DNA of 64,000 nucleotides. Source: Liolophura sinensis (Eukaryota > Mollusca > Polyplacophora > Chitonida > Chitonidae). Below the pieces are notes generated by a model. That model did not search any database, was not told where the DNA came from, and saw only the letters and a program-made list of their open reading frames with translations. Every line of letters starts with the position of its first letter. The stretch's first letter is position 1. The position numbers were made by a program, and so were the translations under genes. Below, piece after piece: positions 35,601 to 46,300 of this stretch. Location: assembly GCF_032854445.1 (NCBI RefSeq), contig NC_088300.1, positions 79,275,084-79,339,083 of the forward strand, read 5' to 3'.

Positions 35601-38497
35601 ATTACAGTTTTCCAATGAGTGAACAATGATTGATAATGTTTTGCTTGTAAGTCTGTTGCTGAGTGAACAATGATTGATAATGTTTTGCTTGTAAGTCTGT
35701 TGCTGTGTGAACAATGATTGATAATGTTTTGCTTGTAAGTCTGTTGCTGAGTGAACAATGATTGATAATGTTTTGCTTGTAAGTCTGTTGCTGTGTGAAC
35801 AATGATTGATAATGTTTTGCTTGTAAGTCTGTTGCTGTGTGAACAATGATTGATAATGTTTTGCTTGTAAGTCTGTTGCTGTGTGAACAATGATTGATAA
35901 TGTTTTGCTTGTAAGTCTGTTGCTGAGTGAACAATGATTGATAATGTTTTGCTTGTAAGTCTGTTGCTGTGTGAACAATGATTGATAATGTTTTGCTTGT
36001 AAGTCTGTTGCTGTGTGAACAATGATTGATAATGTTTTGCTTGTAAGTCTGTTGCTGTGTGAACAATGATTGATAATGTTTTGCTTGTAAGTCTGTTGCT
36101 GTGTGAACAATGATTGATAATGTTTTGCTTGTAAGTCTGTTGCTGTGTGAACAATGATTGATAATGTTTTGCTTGTAAGTCTGTTGCTGTGTGAACAATG
36201 ATTGATAATGTTTTGCTTGTAAGTCTGTTGCTGTGTGAACAATGATTGATAATGTTTTGCTTGTAAGTCTGTTGCTGTGTGGAATTTGTTTACTCTACTT
36301 CTATGAATGCTGCAAACCTGACAGCCTGTGGTAAACCACTGGCTTTTGGCAAGTTACTATCCCATGAAACTTACTGTACATAGTTCTAACTTATAGTTAT
36401 TGGTAGATCAATTACATTAAATGTTGAGGTCTATCTTTAATTTAATTGAAAGTTATGGGCTACCCTTATACAGTATGACTGTGTTTCATAGTTTCGACAA
36501 GACAGAATCATATCTTTTGGTCTTTGTATCATAAATTTGGTGCTGGAGTAAAGTTAAATGGCTAAGGCATGGGTTCACATAACCCATTCGCCAGTCAGCC
36601 GTTCCCCAGGGAGCCATTCCCCTGTCAGGCAAACAGCCAAATCTCTGACCTGTTCCAGGCTGCACACTGTTTCTGTCACCCACAACACGGCACGGAGCAT
36701 AAATTTGCATTACCAGCCCAGAAACTGACATGCCAATGAGTAAGTATGCATGGTTGTATCCTTGAGGTTTGACATTATACTTTACAATATTTCATTCATA
36801 TGATGACGAGGTGTCATTAGGTGTGTGTACTGTGTCTTCTTGTCAAGTTGTGGCAGGGCAACTCCATTTCACCAAAGCGCTGCCACCACTGAACCAATGG
36901 GTAAGTAGAATATAGCACAATGGTTTAACATTCACACAATGTTTTCATGCTGTTTGATATATGACAAGCATTCCTCTTACCCTTCCTCAGCAGATAAATA
37001 TATATAATATCAAAAAACCATTACCTAATGGACTTTTGATAATGTAAAAAAACAAAAACTGTATGTTCGTTGTTGCCATGGAAAATAGCCTGAAAATACA
37101 CATGCTCAGAAGCAGTGTGCGACTAGGTACAAGTCACAGATTTGACTGTCTCCAAATGTCAGCTTGAAAAAGCCTTGCCTCAGCCTGACAGGAAAATCAC
37201 TGCTAGGGATCAACACCTTAGCTATTTGGTTTTACTCCTGCACATTTTCTGTACTTATATCAAGCTATCTCTGGGAAGATTTGTCAAGAGGGTTGATTGT
37301 GTGACCACATGGCAAAACGTGTATTCTAAACCTTAACAAACGGATTTCATTAAGAAAACATTTTTGATGTTCTACATCCAAACTGCACTTCCTTTATACA
37401 GCTGTGCATTTACTTGGAAGCAACAGGAATTTTGATTTATTTATCATTTATTTTTCACTTATATGACAGTCGCCAGCATTATGGTGGGAGGAAACTGGGC
37501 ACAACCCGGGGGAAACCCATGACCATCCACAGGTTGCTGGCAGATCTTCCCACATATGGCCAGAGAGGAAGCCAGCATGAACTTACACCAATCGCATTGG
37601 TCAGAGGTTCCTGGGTCAGTACGCTGTGCTAGCTCACTAGCCAAATGAGCCACGGAGGCCACCAGGAATTTAGAGATATATGTGTAGTTAGTTTGATCTT
37701 GAGGCAATACTTATACATATTGTGCCTTAGTATGTTTCTGTGCCTTACATGTATCAACATACAAGGAAAACTGCAATAAAAAAAAATTAGCTTTGAGCTT
37801 GGTTTTTTGAATTTGTTTCTGGTGGAGCCATTCACAAAAGGAAGTTCTGAACCTTCTTGTCTTCAGTTCCCAAAATTAAAAATGTTTCCTGGCTAATATC
37901 ACAAGATATAAAGCCTTTAAATTATGGTTCAGAACCTCAACTTTGTCGCGATGGCCGATCAATAGGTGGTAACTTATACGGTTGTGTGGAAACAGAGGTC
38001 GCTGAAGATAACTTGATACAAATTACAGGAAATTGTTAACATTAACTACATGGTATCCCCCAAAAGAGATCTTAATGTGTAAAATTGTGCACTGTTAGTG
38101 ATAAACCAGACAGCTTGAACTACTGAACCAGTTGACTAATTACTATTGGACCAATTGTCTTGAGTAGGTTGGTCGTCGGGTCAGTTAGCTTTCATTTTCG
38201 GTTTCATTATGGACACTGTATCATTAGCCCACATAAGCATGGAATTGCCTCTACAGTTTCCCTTTGAACATTTAATTAACTGTGTTACTGCATCACACAA
38301 ACATGTAAAACGTTCAAAATATATTCTTGTTTGATTTTATAAACAAAAGCAGGGGAAAAAAAACGACACGTGGCAAACTATTATTGCGGGTCCAGTTTTC
38401 GCATGTCGCGCAGTAAATCAACATGACTGTACACGTTTTGAAAACCACCCCAACTGAATAAATATACACGGTCACTTTACCTTTTTGGTATAGCCAT
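20127..38497 (-). CDS. DUSP11: DUSP11/PIR1-type RNA 5'-phosphatase (gene-level span, 10 coding exons)
   Basis: Coding exons in transcript order: 38481-38497, 35378-35453, 34900-34931, 34472-34571, 32739-32818, 28621-28667, 28306-28366, 27875-27921, 27180-27255, 20127-20637. They sum to 1047 nt (348 residues plus stop) with matching phases throughout. The protein starts MAIPKRWEPYSAVGNQVDGT and matches human DUSP11 along its catalytic domain: FTPDNLVQILEERG, LAVVIDLTNTCRYY, GVHCTHGVNRTGYLICRYMI, ARGHPIERENFLEDL. Cys125 and Arg131 are the expected nucleophile and phosphate-binding Arg of the CX5R loop. DUSP11 removes gamma and beta phosphates from 5'-triphosphate RNA, is nuclear and binds RNP complexes. 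The last exon encodes a 170-residue Arg/His/Tyr-rich tail, analogous to but unlike the human tail. Introns hold 32-, 23-, 49-, 40- and 44-bp arrays. Confidence 0.94.
20856..20903 (+). mobile_element. SINE 3' tail fragment
   Basis: TTTTAAGTATGATGTTAAAC then ACAAATCAAATAATTATT. It matches the 3' end of the SINE family seen at 49859-49918 (TTAAGTATGGCATAAAACCC, then CAATCAAATAAATAAAT). The upstream part is too diverged to place. Confidence 0.6.
21075..26972. repeat. Minisatellite, 32-bp unit, about 180 copies (5.9 kb)
   Basis: Unit TCTGCTTTACTATGTTTGGA then GGGCTGAGACTA. The left 0.6 kb holds an older, diverged form (TTAGAGAGCTGAATCTATCT then GCTTTACTATCC). Much is organised as a near-exact 1270-bp higher-order block: rare marks (TTTACTATGGGGCTG at 23081 and 24351; GGGCTGATACTC at 22872 and 24142; CTTTACTGTTTGG at 23233 and 24503) recur at that offset. 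Longest array in the window, in the last DUSP11 intron. Confidence 0.96.
27180..27255 (-). CDS. DUSP11: DUSP11 exon 9
   Basis: Encodes (A)FSTARGHPIERENFLEDL then RLRENG; human has FNRCRGHCLERQNYIEDL. Phase 1 in, phase 2 out at GG|GTTAGT. If the donor were skipped, translation would end after about nine more residues (LVKIIHK, TAA), so an alternative short form is possible. Confidence 0.9.
27256..27874 (-). other. DUSP11 intron 8
   Basis: AT-rich unique sequence, donor GTGAAT, acceptor TTTTTTTTAAAAG. Nothing else seen. Confidence 0.7.
27875..27921 (-). CDS. DUSP11: DUSP11 exon 8
   Basis: Encodes (R)YMIEKMSLGADEAIK, the helix after the CX5R loop (human RYLIDVEGVRPDDAI). Phase 2 in, phase 1 out. 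Confidence 0.92.
27922..28305 (-). other. DUSP11 intron 7
   Basis: Unique AT-rich sequence between donor GTGAGA and acceptor TTGTTTTATAG. No other feature seen. Confidence 0.7.
28306..28366 (-). CDS. DUSP11: DUSP11 exon 7, catalytic loop
   Basis: Encodes (D)TLIGVHCTHGVNRTGYLIC(R). HCTHGVNRTG is the HCxxGxxR(S/T)G signature of cysteine phosphatases; the Asn before Arg and the surrounding IGVHCTHG and GYLICRY are typical of the DUSP11/mRNA-capping triphosphatase branch. Phase 1 in, phase 2 out. Confidence 0.96.
28434..28512 (+). repeat. G-rich tract, possible G-quadruplex
   Basis: Three imperfect copies of GGTGAAATGGGGGGCGGGGG-like sequence with many runs of 4-6 G. It lies within the 254-bp DUSP11 intron 6, on the template strand; the transcript is C-rich there. 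Confidence 0.7.
28621..28667 (-). CDS. DUSP11: DUSP11 exon 6
   Basis: Encodes FFSAVEKILAETENE after a split Ser codon. It aligns with human FKHAVNGFLKENKDND. Acceptor TTATTATTTCAG, donor GAAG|GTAATT. Confidence 0.9.
29112..29192. repeat. Minisatellite, 23-bp unit
   Basis: About 3.5 copies of GTGGGTTTTCACCGCATAAC plus CAT. Confidence 0.85.
29459..29730. repeat. Minisatellite, 49-bp unit
   Basis: Five to six near-identical copies containing ACAACTTGTTGTACAACCAA and TCCCAGATCAAGATTCACCA. ACTTGTTGTACAA is partly self-complementary. It passes directly into the 40-bp array. Confidence 0.93.
29731..32665. repeat. Minisatellite, 40-bp unit, about 73 copies
   Basis: Unit CACAATGTGGGTTGCTCATG then TTCAGATTGCTCAGATAAGA, with mix-and-match variants (GAGC/AGAC; GGTTA/GCTTA/GCTCA). 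A 160-bp higher-order unit marked by TTTTATTATACTCAG occurs at about 29970-30400. The 40-bp period gives 40-residue repeats in three units; none is coding. Confidence 0.96.
32739..32818 (-). CDS. DUSP11: DUSP11 exon 5
   Basis: Encodes DFVKHDIKYEKIMVEGQ then RIPSNKEVK(S/R). Human has DLPETVPYLKIFTVGHQVPDDET. Acceptor CCCATTTAACAG, donor AAAAG|GTAAAC, phase 0 in, phase 2 out. Confidence 0.92.
32819..34471 (-). other. DUSP11 intron 4
   Basis: Unique AT-rich sequence without arrays. 33060-33700 reads like an old dispersed repeat (phrases such as TTTGGTGAACTTGGGGTAAA), but no protein or terminal repeats could be found. Confidence 0.6.
34472..34571 (-). CDS. DUSP11: DUSP11 exon 4
   Basis: Encodes FTPDNLVQILEERGQK then LAVVIDLTNTCRYYSSE. 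It is the conserved core (human FSPLDLFNKI...LGLIIDLTYTQRYY). Acceptor TTTATTTCAG, donor GAG|GTAGGT. Confidence 0.95.
34900..34931 (-). CDS. DUSP11: DUSP11 exon 3 (32 nt)
   Basis: Micro-exon encoding KLCEKLPEDL plus CG of an Arg codon, between CCTGTTTTACAG and CG|GTAAGG. It is needed to keep frame between exons 2 and 4, and corresponds to human KSFEKKLAPEE. Confidence 0.88.
35155..35246 (-). mobile_element. SINE fragment (3' part), minus strand
   Basis: Reverse complement reads TTTCCTCCGCCCATAAAACT, then GATTGCCATCATATAAAGTG, AAAAATG and an A/T-rich end. It corresponds to TTTCCTCCCACCATAATGCT plus GGCGACTGTCATATAAGTG in the longer copy at 37431-37660. Confidence 0.65.
35378..35453 (-). CDS. 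DUSP11: DUSP11 exon 2
   Basis: Encodes WEPYSAVGNQVDGTRFIC then FKVPLKE; human has WKDYLPVGQRMPGTRFIAFKVPL. Acceptor TTTTTTGTCTTTAG, donor GAA|GTAAGT. Confidence 0.95.
35612..36280. repeat. Minisatellite, 44-bp unit, 15 copies
   Basis: Highly uniform copies of TGAACAATGATTGATAATGT then TTTGCTTGTAAGTCTGTTGC and TGTG/TGAG. Near-identity of units suggests recent expansion. On the plus strand each unit contains TTGTAAGT, a donor-like sequence; transcription here is from the minus strand. Confidence 0.96.
37431..37660 (-). mobile_element. tRNA-derived SINE, nearly full length
   Basis: On the minus strand: CCTCCGTGGCTCATTTGGCT (tRNA-like head with box A TGGCTCATTTGG), GTGTAAGTTCATGCTGG (box B-like), then GGGAAGATCTGCCAGCAACC, TTTCCTCCCACCATAATGCT, CATATAAGTGAAAAATAAAT. 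Further copies or fragments of the same family are at 20856, 35155, 49859, 56621 and 62633. Confidence 0.8.
38481..38497 (-). CDS. DUSP11: DUSP11 exon 1 (first 5 codons)
   Basis: ATGGCTATACCAAAAAG followed by GTAAAG. MAIPK plus split Arg joins exon 2 as IPKRWEPYSAVG, matching human HIPERWKDYLPVG. The ATG context is AAAATGG. Confidence 0.88.
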
Positions 38498-39004
38498 TTT
38501 CGCAAATTCTTCACAACACAAATACCCCTTTCCCACGAAACTTTACTTGCGGATAGACCACTTATGCGACTTCGGACCGGTGAAGGTTTTTACCTCAATA
38601 GCAGGAGAGTGTGTGAGGGAGAGGAGAGAGGAGTTGGGGGGCAATGAAGAGACGCAAAGATGATACATAAATGAAGGATGAAAATGAAGTCGTCCGCATT
38701 AATAAATTGATGAGCCTACGAAGAGAACTGTTAACCCCTAGTTAGTTTAAGATAGCGAGGATGTATATATATGGACTTACATAAAACGGTAGATCTTCTC
38801 TCATCAGTCTTGCATGGATATTTAAATTTATTCTTTTAAACATATAAAAAAAATCTTTGTTTGCTGTTTACAAAAAATGTGATACGCACAGCTTGGTAAG
38901 ATATATTACTCCATTTCGTTGAAATATTTAATTATTCGGCCCAGAAATCCAAACTTCAGGGGAGGTAACCGTTGATGTCCATTAATGCAAGATTTATGTA
39001 AATA
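38498..39004. promoter_or_regulatory. Probable divergent promoter, DUSP11 (-) and TAPP-like gene (+)
   Basis: About 0.5 kb separates the DUSP11 start codon from a plus-strand exon-like segment ending in ACAG|GTATGT at 39111. The area is locally less AT-rich. AAATGGCGG at 39032-39040, just inside the plus exon, is a YY1-type motif often found close to start sites. No convincing TATA box was assigned. Inferred from gene layout only. Confidence 0.45.
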
Positions 39005-39111
39005 ATGGCTGCTCCCCCGTCTGCTCGAAGAAAATGGCGGAAGCGGTTGTGCACGATGTTGGTGGCTGTCAGGCGTAGTAAAAAACATCTGCAGCTGCTA
39101 CTGTAGGACAG
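39005..39111 (+). other. Candidate non-coding first exon of the TAPP-like gene with 33-codon uORF
   Basis: An ATG at 39005 opens a 33-codon basic frame (MAAPPSARRKWRKRL...) ending TAG at 39104-39106, five bases before a donor ACAG|GTATGT (39111/39112). The next acceptor that fits is at 58098, in front of the PH-domain start codon. The 5' limit is unknown. It could instead be a separate short transcript. Confidence 0.4.
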
Positions 39112-42100
39112 GTATGTGTGCTTTCTATATTACCCATCTCTAAATTGACAGTTGTGTTGGCATCTAGGAGAGTAAGATAGACTTAGCTAGACTTGCCAGA
39201 CATTAACAGAACACTGAAGCGAATGACAAAATACGCTGCTTGAGGCTCATCAAGATCGTTGACTGACTCATTCACTGACAACGATGCTGTGCCAAATTTC
39301 TTTAAGCATGTACAGTTATCGCTTTTCCTGTAGGCAGAAGTGGGCTTTAGGACTTGTTTGAATGCACAAATGGGCCGAAAGTAACACCAGTTGTGTCTCG
39401 TACGGGATTAATTAATTCTTAATTTAAGTTCACTCAATTTTAACAGCTGTTTAACTAGGGTTTAAACGTCAGTGGTTAAGACTTGAATCACGTGCTGTCG
39501 TCAGTCTTATGTTCCAGTATACTGTATTATGTATTTGCCATCAGTATTAGAATTAGCAGTCGCTCAGAATTTTGCACGAGACTGACTCTTGAGGTGATAA
39601 TTTGACTGGTATATGATCACTGATAGGTACATGCAGCCTAATGAATTAGACAGTTTATGCTAACGATTCAAGGACTAACAGAGGCCCCTTCCCAAAGCAC
39701 TGGGTATTTTCCGGAATGCAATTAGAACCTCCGTTGCATTTTCTACCAGACATTTTCTCAATTAGCAATCCCTAGCCGAAGGAATCAACTTCTGTTGTGC
39801 TCAAGTCAGCCATTTTTAGACCAAAAACTGGCAAATTTTTAACAGACTGTGTGGTGTATTCTCCACGATGGAGACTTTTCACCATGCTGATGGCTGTTCT
39901 TCACAGATAAAAATCATCTTATGGGCTTAGTCAGTGAAAATTCCAACTCTTGGAGTGTAGTCTGATCATAATCCGAGCTGATTGTGGTCCAGTAAAAATG
40001 TGATCCCCTCACTTAAGATCACTTATTGAGAAAATGTCAGGTAAGAAACTTGTCGGAGGGACCAAGTGCAGACAGGAAAATACCCGTTTTGGGAAGTGAC
40101 CTCTGTTTCACGTATTGTTATCATAGGCTGCATCTAATTCATTGGACTAACTGATATGCATTGTTTTTTCCCAGAAATTGACAGTTCAGGTGTTCAACCT
40201 AGACAGTTTTGATAAATATAAGAGTGCATCTCTTATCTCTGCTATGTCAAGCTGTTAATTTTAGAAACACCAGCACTTACAATATGTGATTTATAGACAT
40301 GTAGTCCATCTAGATGGACTCAGTGTGTTTCATGGATTTTAATATTCTCATATTCAGTGTATGCGAAGTCTATCCCTACCTTTTAAAAAACTTGTCGCAC
40401 ATTTCTGAAAGTTAGTTCAATGGAGCCGGTGCTAGTGAAGTCAGCGCTGGTGGTAATCAAACTAATGTACAATAAGAACAAGTTTCTTTTATGTCCTATT
40501 GGGTTTTATTGTGATAATTGAAATTGTGCCTAAAGACACCAATGGAAATATAAGTTTTCTACTGAGGATTTCAGTGCCAACAACTTAATTAGCTTCATCA
40601 TTGAGAGTAATAATTGAAGAAAATAATCTTTAAGATTGAACAGGAAAATGACATAGAAATGACCAGGAGAGGTGGACTCAATGTTATAATAAATGTCAAA
40701 AGTTTGTAATAGCACACAGAGTGCATCTAGGAGGATATGGCCTTATAAACAGGCCAGCCCAAGTTTAAAGCCTGAACAAGCAGATGCCTTAAAGATGGCG
40801 TTTTTGGTACTACATGTACTTGTATGTTTTGACACTCAGAAAAATGGAATAGGCATTCAGTTAAATTAAATGTTGATGTCTGTTCCCAACCATTTCAGAC
40901 ATGCAGGTCTTAGTGTTTAGTTTCATTGAAAGATAGACCAAGTACCTGTGTACCTAGTGTCAGTAATCTGGCATGGTCTGACATCCTTGTTAAGCCTACA
41001 CAGTGTATAGGTATGTGTTCTCACCAGAACTGTTCTTTGCTGTTGCATGTCATGTCATATCATATGATGTGCTTATAATCCTTTGCCTGATTACAAATGA
41101 CTTTCTGCAATGGCTAGTTTCAGTGTCTGCAGAAAGGCATCACCCAGTTGGTAAAATGTATAAATTAGGTGAGTTAGGTTAATTTGTTTTCTTTATGGAG
41201 CCACACCTAACTTTTACCACACCTTTAAGCACATTTAGATGTGAGGGAAAACCATGGCCTCAAGCCTATGACATTACCTGTGTGGCATCAGTTAAAGAAG
41301 GGGTGCCATTGTAACCTGCCATTTCCAGGCAACATGAATTAATACACTGACTATAATTACTTAATGAAAGTGTGATAAATCGGTGCATTCTTGCGTGTCA
41401 TACATGAAGTTTCAACTACTCTACCTGCCTATGTCGGAAAGTTGCCCAGGCATTGAGCTTAGACCTTTGTATGAATATTCAGGAGGACACCAGTTGGCTT
41501 GTTAAAAAGTTTAACGCAGGTTGTGGGGATGAGGGATGGAATTGCTTGTGATCTTCATTTACAGTCAGGTTGGAGATAAAATTTTCAAACTACTGCCTCA
41601 GGACTTGGGGTAGCCACTATAACAAGTAGCCGTCAGCACAGCATGCCTGCTTAACCACTGAGGGATGGGTTGGGCTTGTCATTCAGTGTGGACAACATTT
41701 TCATGATTACCCCCTTTTAGGACTTTGGGTAACAGTGCTTTCCATGTATTGAAATTTTGTTCATGCATCTCCCTCCAAACCACTGGACCGATATCTATGA
41801 AACTTACCATGCATCTTGCCTATCATCTTATCTTGTACATGCTTAAGTTTAATGGCAAATTTGGGGTAATTATTTTCATTATTACCCCCTTTTATGACTT
41901 CATGTAACATTGCTCTCCATATATATTCAGATTTTGTCCAGGTGTCTTCTCCCAAACTTCAGTGCCGATTTTGATGAAACTTACCATACACCTTGTTTAT
42001 CATCTCAACTTGTGCATGTTAAAGTTCAATTACTTTCATAATTACCCTCATTTAGGACTTTGCATAATCATGCTTTTCGTGTATTAGATTTGTCCATGCA

Positions 42101-42970
42101 ACTCTTCCCAAAGGACTGAACCTATTTCCATGAAACTTAGCATACACTCAGTGTACATCTTCCCTAAAATCAAAAATTGTGCATGCTGAAGTTTAATTAC
42201 AATCAAGTAATTATTTTCATAATTATTCCAGTTAAGGTAGTAGTTCATTAATGGATTTCAGGTACAATGTTTTCTCTTCTTATTGCTACATATCTCCTTT
42301 TAAACTGGGTGTACCAGAAGTGCAATCCATGCACACCACGAAACATGAAACAATCTGTATTGAGACAAATTAAAGAACATGACATCTTGTCATTTCTTTT
42401 CAGGTTCTTGAAAGCTTTTATTTTTGGAAAAGTTATAATTGGATTATACTTTATTATTTAAACCAATGCTCTGATTGTGAGAAGATGTACACATACATTG
42501 TGTACATGTAGATGTGTGTTACTGGAAAGTTCTTTAGGTTTGAAGTTCTGAATGTCCAGTAACTAGATGTAACACTACAGCTTGAACTGTTTGTACATGT
42601 GTAACTCTTAATGTTGCATTAGATGAGATATGTTTTCAGAAAGACTTGTATTTCTATAAAGTGGCTTCTGAGGATTTTTGTACAGTTTAATCTAGCATTT
42701 TTAGGCATTTTTTGAGTTAATAGTTTTGTTGCACATGTCACATGTTACTTTGTGTAATCACATTTGGCATAAAATATAGACTGCATTGACAGAAGTTTAT
42801 TTTATGGACATGTAATGAATGTTTTAGTTCAGCACAAGTTTTACAGTGCAGTTCTACATGTACATGTGTATCTGTCTTGTACTGTAAATGTAGTCTGGAC
42901 ACTCCTCTTTTGTTGGGTTAGGTAAACCTAATACCAGTGTGATGTGGGCGATGTTTTAAACTGATTTCAC
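39112..42970 (+). other. Long 5' intron of TAPP-like gene, left part
   Basis: Unique AT-rich sequence without a convincing gene, except the three degenerate copies at 41695-42240. Confidence 0.5.
41695..42240. repeat. Degenerate tandem repeat, about 160-175 bp, three copies
   Basis: ATTACCCCCTTTTAGGACTT begins copies at 41706, 41881 and 42042. Each contains a phrase like TTTCATGAAACTTACCATAC and TTGTGCATGTTAAAGTT. Divergence between copies is high, so the array is old. Confidence 0.75.
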
Positions 42971-43350
42971 GTACACATCGTCATGTAGCGCTGTATGTGT
43001 ACGTGCACCTGTACACCCACATACATGTATTGTGTACACATCGTCATGTAGCGCTGTATGTGTACATGCACCTGTACACTGACATACATGTATTGTGTAC
43101 ATATGTTCATGTACCACTGTATGTGTACATGCACCTGTACACTGACGTACATGTATTGTGTACATATGGTCATGTACCACTGTATGTGTACATGCACCTG
43201 CACACTGACATACATGTATTGTGTACATATGGTTATGTATCACTGTATGTGTACATGCACCTGTACACCCGCATACATGTATTGTGGGGATATGGACATG
43301 TAGCGCTGTATGTGTACATGCACCTGTACACCCACATACATGGTTTGTGT
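42971..43350. repeat. Minisatellite, 63-bp unit
   Basis: Six copies with CTGTATGTGTACATGCACCT, GTACACTGACATACATGTAT and TGTGTACATATGGTCATGTA. The period is a multiple of three, so frames on both strands stay open. Confidence 0.93.
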
Positions 43351-46300
43351 AGACATCATCATATACTGTAGACATCATCATATGCCTGGCCTACATTCCC
43401 ATGGGCTGATTTAAGGCCTATAGTTTCAGGTTTCAGGGCCTTTGACACTTGTAATGTAAACATTTCCCATTGGCCAGAACACTAGCTGGCGTGGGTGTTT
43501 GTCTCACCTTGGCCAGAACAGTATAATAATTAACCCAGGTGGCCTAGGTGTTTGTCTCACCTCTGCCAAGTGTGTGTGTTTGTTTTACCTGAAGTCAATA
43601 TCAGGCACAAAGTAAATCCCCTTATTGAGTTGCTATCCCTTCCCCCCTCTCTGGGAAAGTATAATTAGCCATTCCATGATCATGGGCTGGTCCATTTGTC
43701 TTCCATAGGGTACATGTATGCAGTGCTTTCCCCACAGATCCAATTTGTAAGATATTGGCTTATCTTCATGTAGCTTTATACACAACGGGTGTACATACGC
43801 TGTAGTTCTTGTAACGTTAAAGTCCAGGCAATATGACGTACCACAGGGAAGTAACAACCTCTACTCTGTGAAATATGCGTTGTAAGTAGTTCTGTCAAAT
43901 AGATACTGTACCTTTTAGGAAATGTACATGTGTGTAATGGGGAACTGGTAAAACTCCTTACACCATTAACAAAGCTGTTCAGGGATATGGACTCTATGAA
44001 AAGTAATTAGAGGACTTTAAATACATATTTCTCCCCCAGGAAAATCAGCATTATGTTAGCCTTGAGCTCATCATCAAAAGACTTTAGTTTTACTGTTGCA
44101 ATATTACTTTAATGTTGATTAACATACATGTACATGCACTTGTCAGATGAGTATCAATAAGATAATAATCTCAGGGTTTAGGTTAGATCAAGTTGTTACA
44201 TTCTCAGGTGCTTGGTAAGGCATGTAAATACTTGTGCCTGTATCATCTGCTTCTGATAGTGTCCATGTGTCTGCCTCCAGTCTTGCGATGATTAGTCTGG
44301 TAACAAGAACCACAGGCCTCAGTCACAGCTTGTTAGCCCATTAGCCAGACTGCAGGCCAACTGTGTTCATAATGGCCCAGAGATCACCTCAAGTGGAAAT
44401 GAAGACAGCATAAATGAATTGATGAGCTGTACTCCTCATTTGAGCATACCACAGATACTCTGGTAGCTTCTAAATAATTGTGAAGGTACAGGTACATGAA
44501 GGTGTAAATAGTGCACACCTGTACATACATGGATGTGTACATTGTCGTCCTGTGTATCAGGAGAATGTAAAGATTCACATTGTCGCTACTTACAGTGTGA
44601 CTATGCTGCCAGGTAGTTTATTGCTCCTGTTTATGGTTACATGTTGTCACAGCAGCATCATATACCATAAATTTCCCTCCTCCCCACTCCTGCACATTAG
44701 TACCTACATGTATGTCTCTCATTGTAGGTGTAAATTTGTAAGGCAAATGGGCTCTACCTTGAATTGATGTTATTGTTAGGTGGGTATTCCTGATACCCTC
44801 CTGATGCCTTCAGTATGTAGCTCATCATTGTCATCATAAATTCAAATGTAAGACCAAACACAACAAAGTTTTTTAGAAATTATTAAGAAACATCAGGCCT
44901 AAGAAATTTTTAATTGGGATAGTTATGTGGGCTTAGCAATTCAAAATAATGCCATATTTGTTTATGCACATTTATATATTTTAAATCTAAATTTATGTAC
45001 CTGTACATGTACACATTATGGATATTTACACAAGAATACTGTACATGTTCCTGTTATATGGGACACAGACAGAAGTCTAAAGTATGCGGGACATATTGTG
45101 TCATTTCAGTATCACTGCAGTAATGAGACTTGAGATGTGGAAGTCACACATATAACTCACCGCTGGTACCTCATTGATTTTATGGTACCCCCTTACAGAG
45201 AAATGCTACATGTATTTGGAATCTTGAGTAATTGTTTCATTCCTGATCATAATTACATGTAAATATGTGTATGTTGGTGTACGGATTCACTTGTATTGTG
45301 CGCACTGTATTTTGTCAGTTGCACTGTGTTCCAGGTAATGCTGAGCACACCTTACTGTAGTTAATGAAGGCAGAGAGAGAATGAAGGACAGAGGTGCGCA
45401 TGGATGCAGAGTTTGCAGTGTTCAGCTTCCCTGTTTTCCAGTGTATCAGGTTTGGGTATTGTGAAAGTGTGCCCTTGTGAGTTGACTTCCTGTGGGACGT
45501 ATTACATGGGTAATCAGGTTCCACAATGAGTGTTCCTGGATGGGCATGAAGAATGGACATTTAAACTGCCAGTATATATAAGTTTCCCCATGAGGGGTTT
45601 GGAGGGATATGTGTCATGGCCTAGTACTGGACCACTGACTGGGATTCTAGGTCGGCCAAGGGAGTTGAGTACTGCATCCGATTGGGCAGGCCTTTGAGGA
45701 AGCTAGCTGACCCCTCTCTCCAAGGTAGATCCCAGTTTAATATGTACATAAAACCAGGCAAAGTTCACTGTCGAGAAAGAGGAAAACCAAGAAGAAAGCT
45801 CAAAAGGTATTGAACTAGGATGTGAAAGCCATGTGTAGCTGTATATTTTCTCAACTTGTGTGTGGGGACATTGGAAACAAATCACAGCTGCCCAGGGAGG
45901 TGATTGCCACACTGGACCAGATACTGCGACAACAACTGTGTCGCAGGAATAGTCTGCTATGTTCTTGTGGAGAAACAGACACCTGGTATGGCAGAGTTTC
46001 ATTTTCTCAAGGGCAATATTCCAACAGATCACACTTACATGTATGTTAGATACTTGAAATTCATAATTTTTGTTCCATTGCGGTCAGTTTTGCACATAAT
46101 GTGTCAGTGCAAATGTAACATGTTTGCCAAATGATTACACACACGCAATGACATCTACAAGCCTACAGTGGTTTATTTTTAAGTTTAAAGAGGAAATTGA
46201 ACGTTGTCCACTTCAAGCCTATGCCCTTAGACTGAAGCCTGTGTTGCAGCAGAGATGCCTGTTTTAATGTTTTGTGACTGCAGGTTGATTTGATGCACAT

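Larger units (their letters stand above)
35454..38480 (-). other. DUSP11 intron 1
   Basis: Three kilobases between the 17-nt first coding exon and exon 2. Holds the 44-bp array and a nearly full-length SINE; otherwise unique. Confidence 0.75.

Noticed and set aside
37600-37665. A tRNA gene on the minus strand
   Set aside because: Only the box A-like and box B-like stretches of a tRNA are present and no cloverleaf with paired acceptor stem could be drawn; it is the head of a SINE.
42956-43381. Short Cys/His-rich proteins from the 63-bp array, resembling zinc-binding repeats
   Set aside because: Both strands and several frames are open with equal quality; there is no start context, splice signal or conservation, so the Cys/His pattern reflects TGT/CAC-rich DNA.
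43633-43857. 74-codon minus-strand frame
   Set aside because: No recognisable domain or neighbouring exon; length is within chance for this composition.
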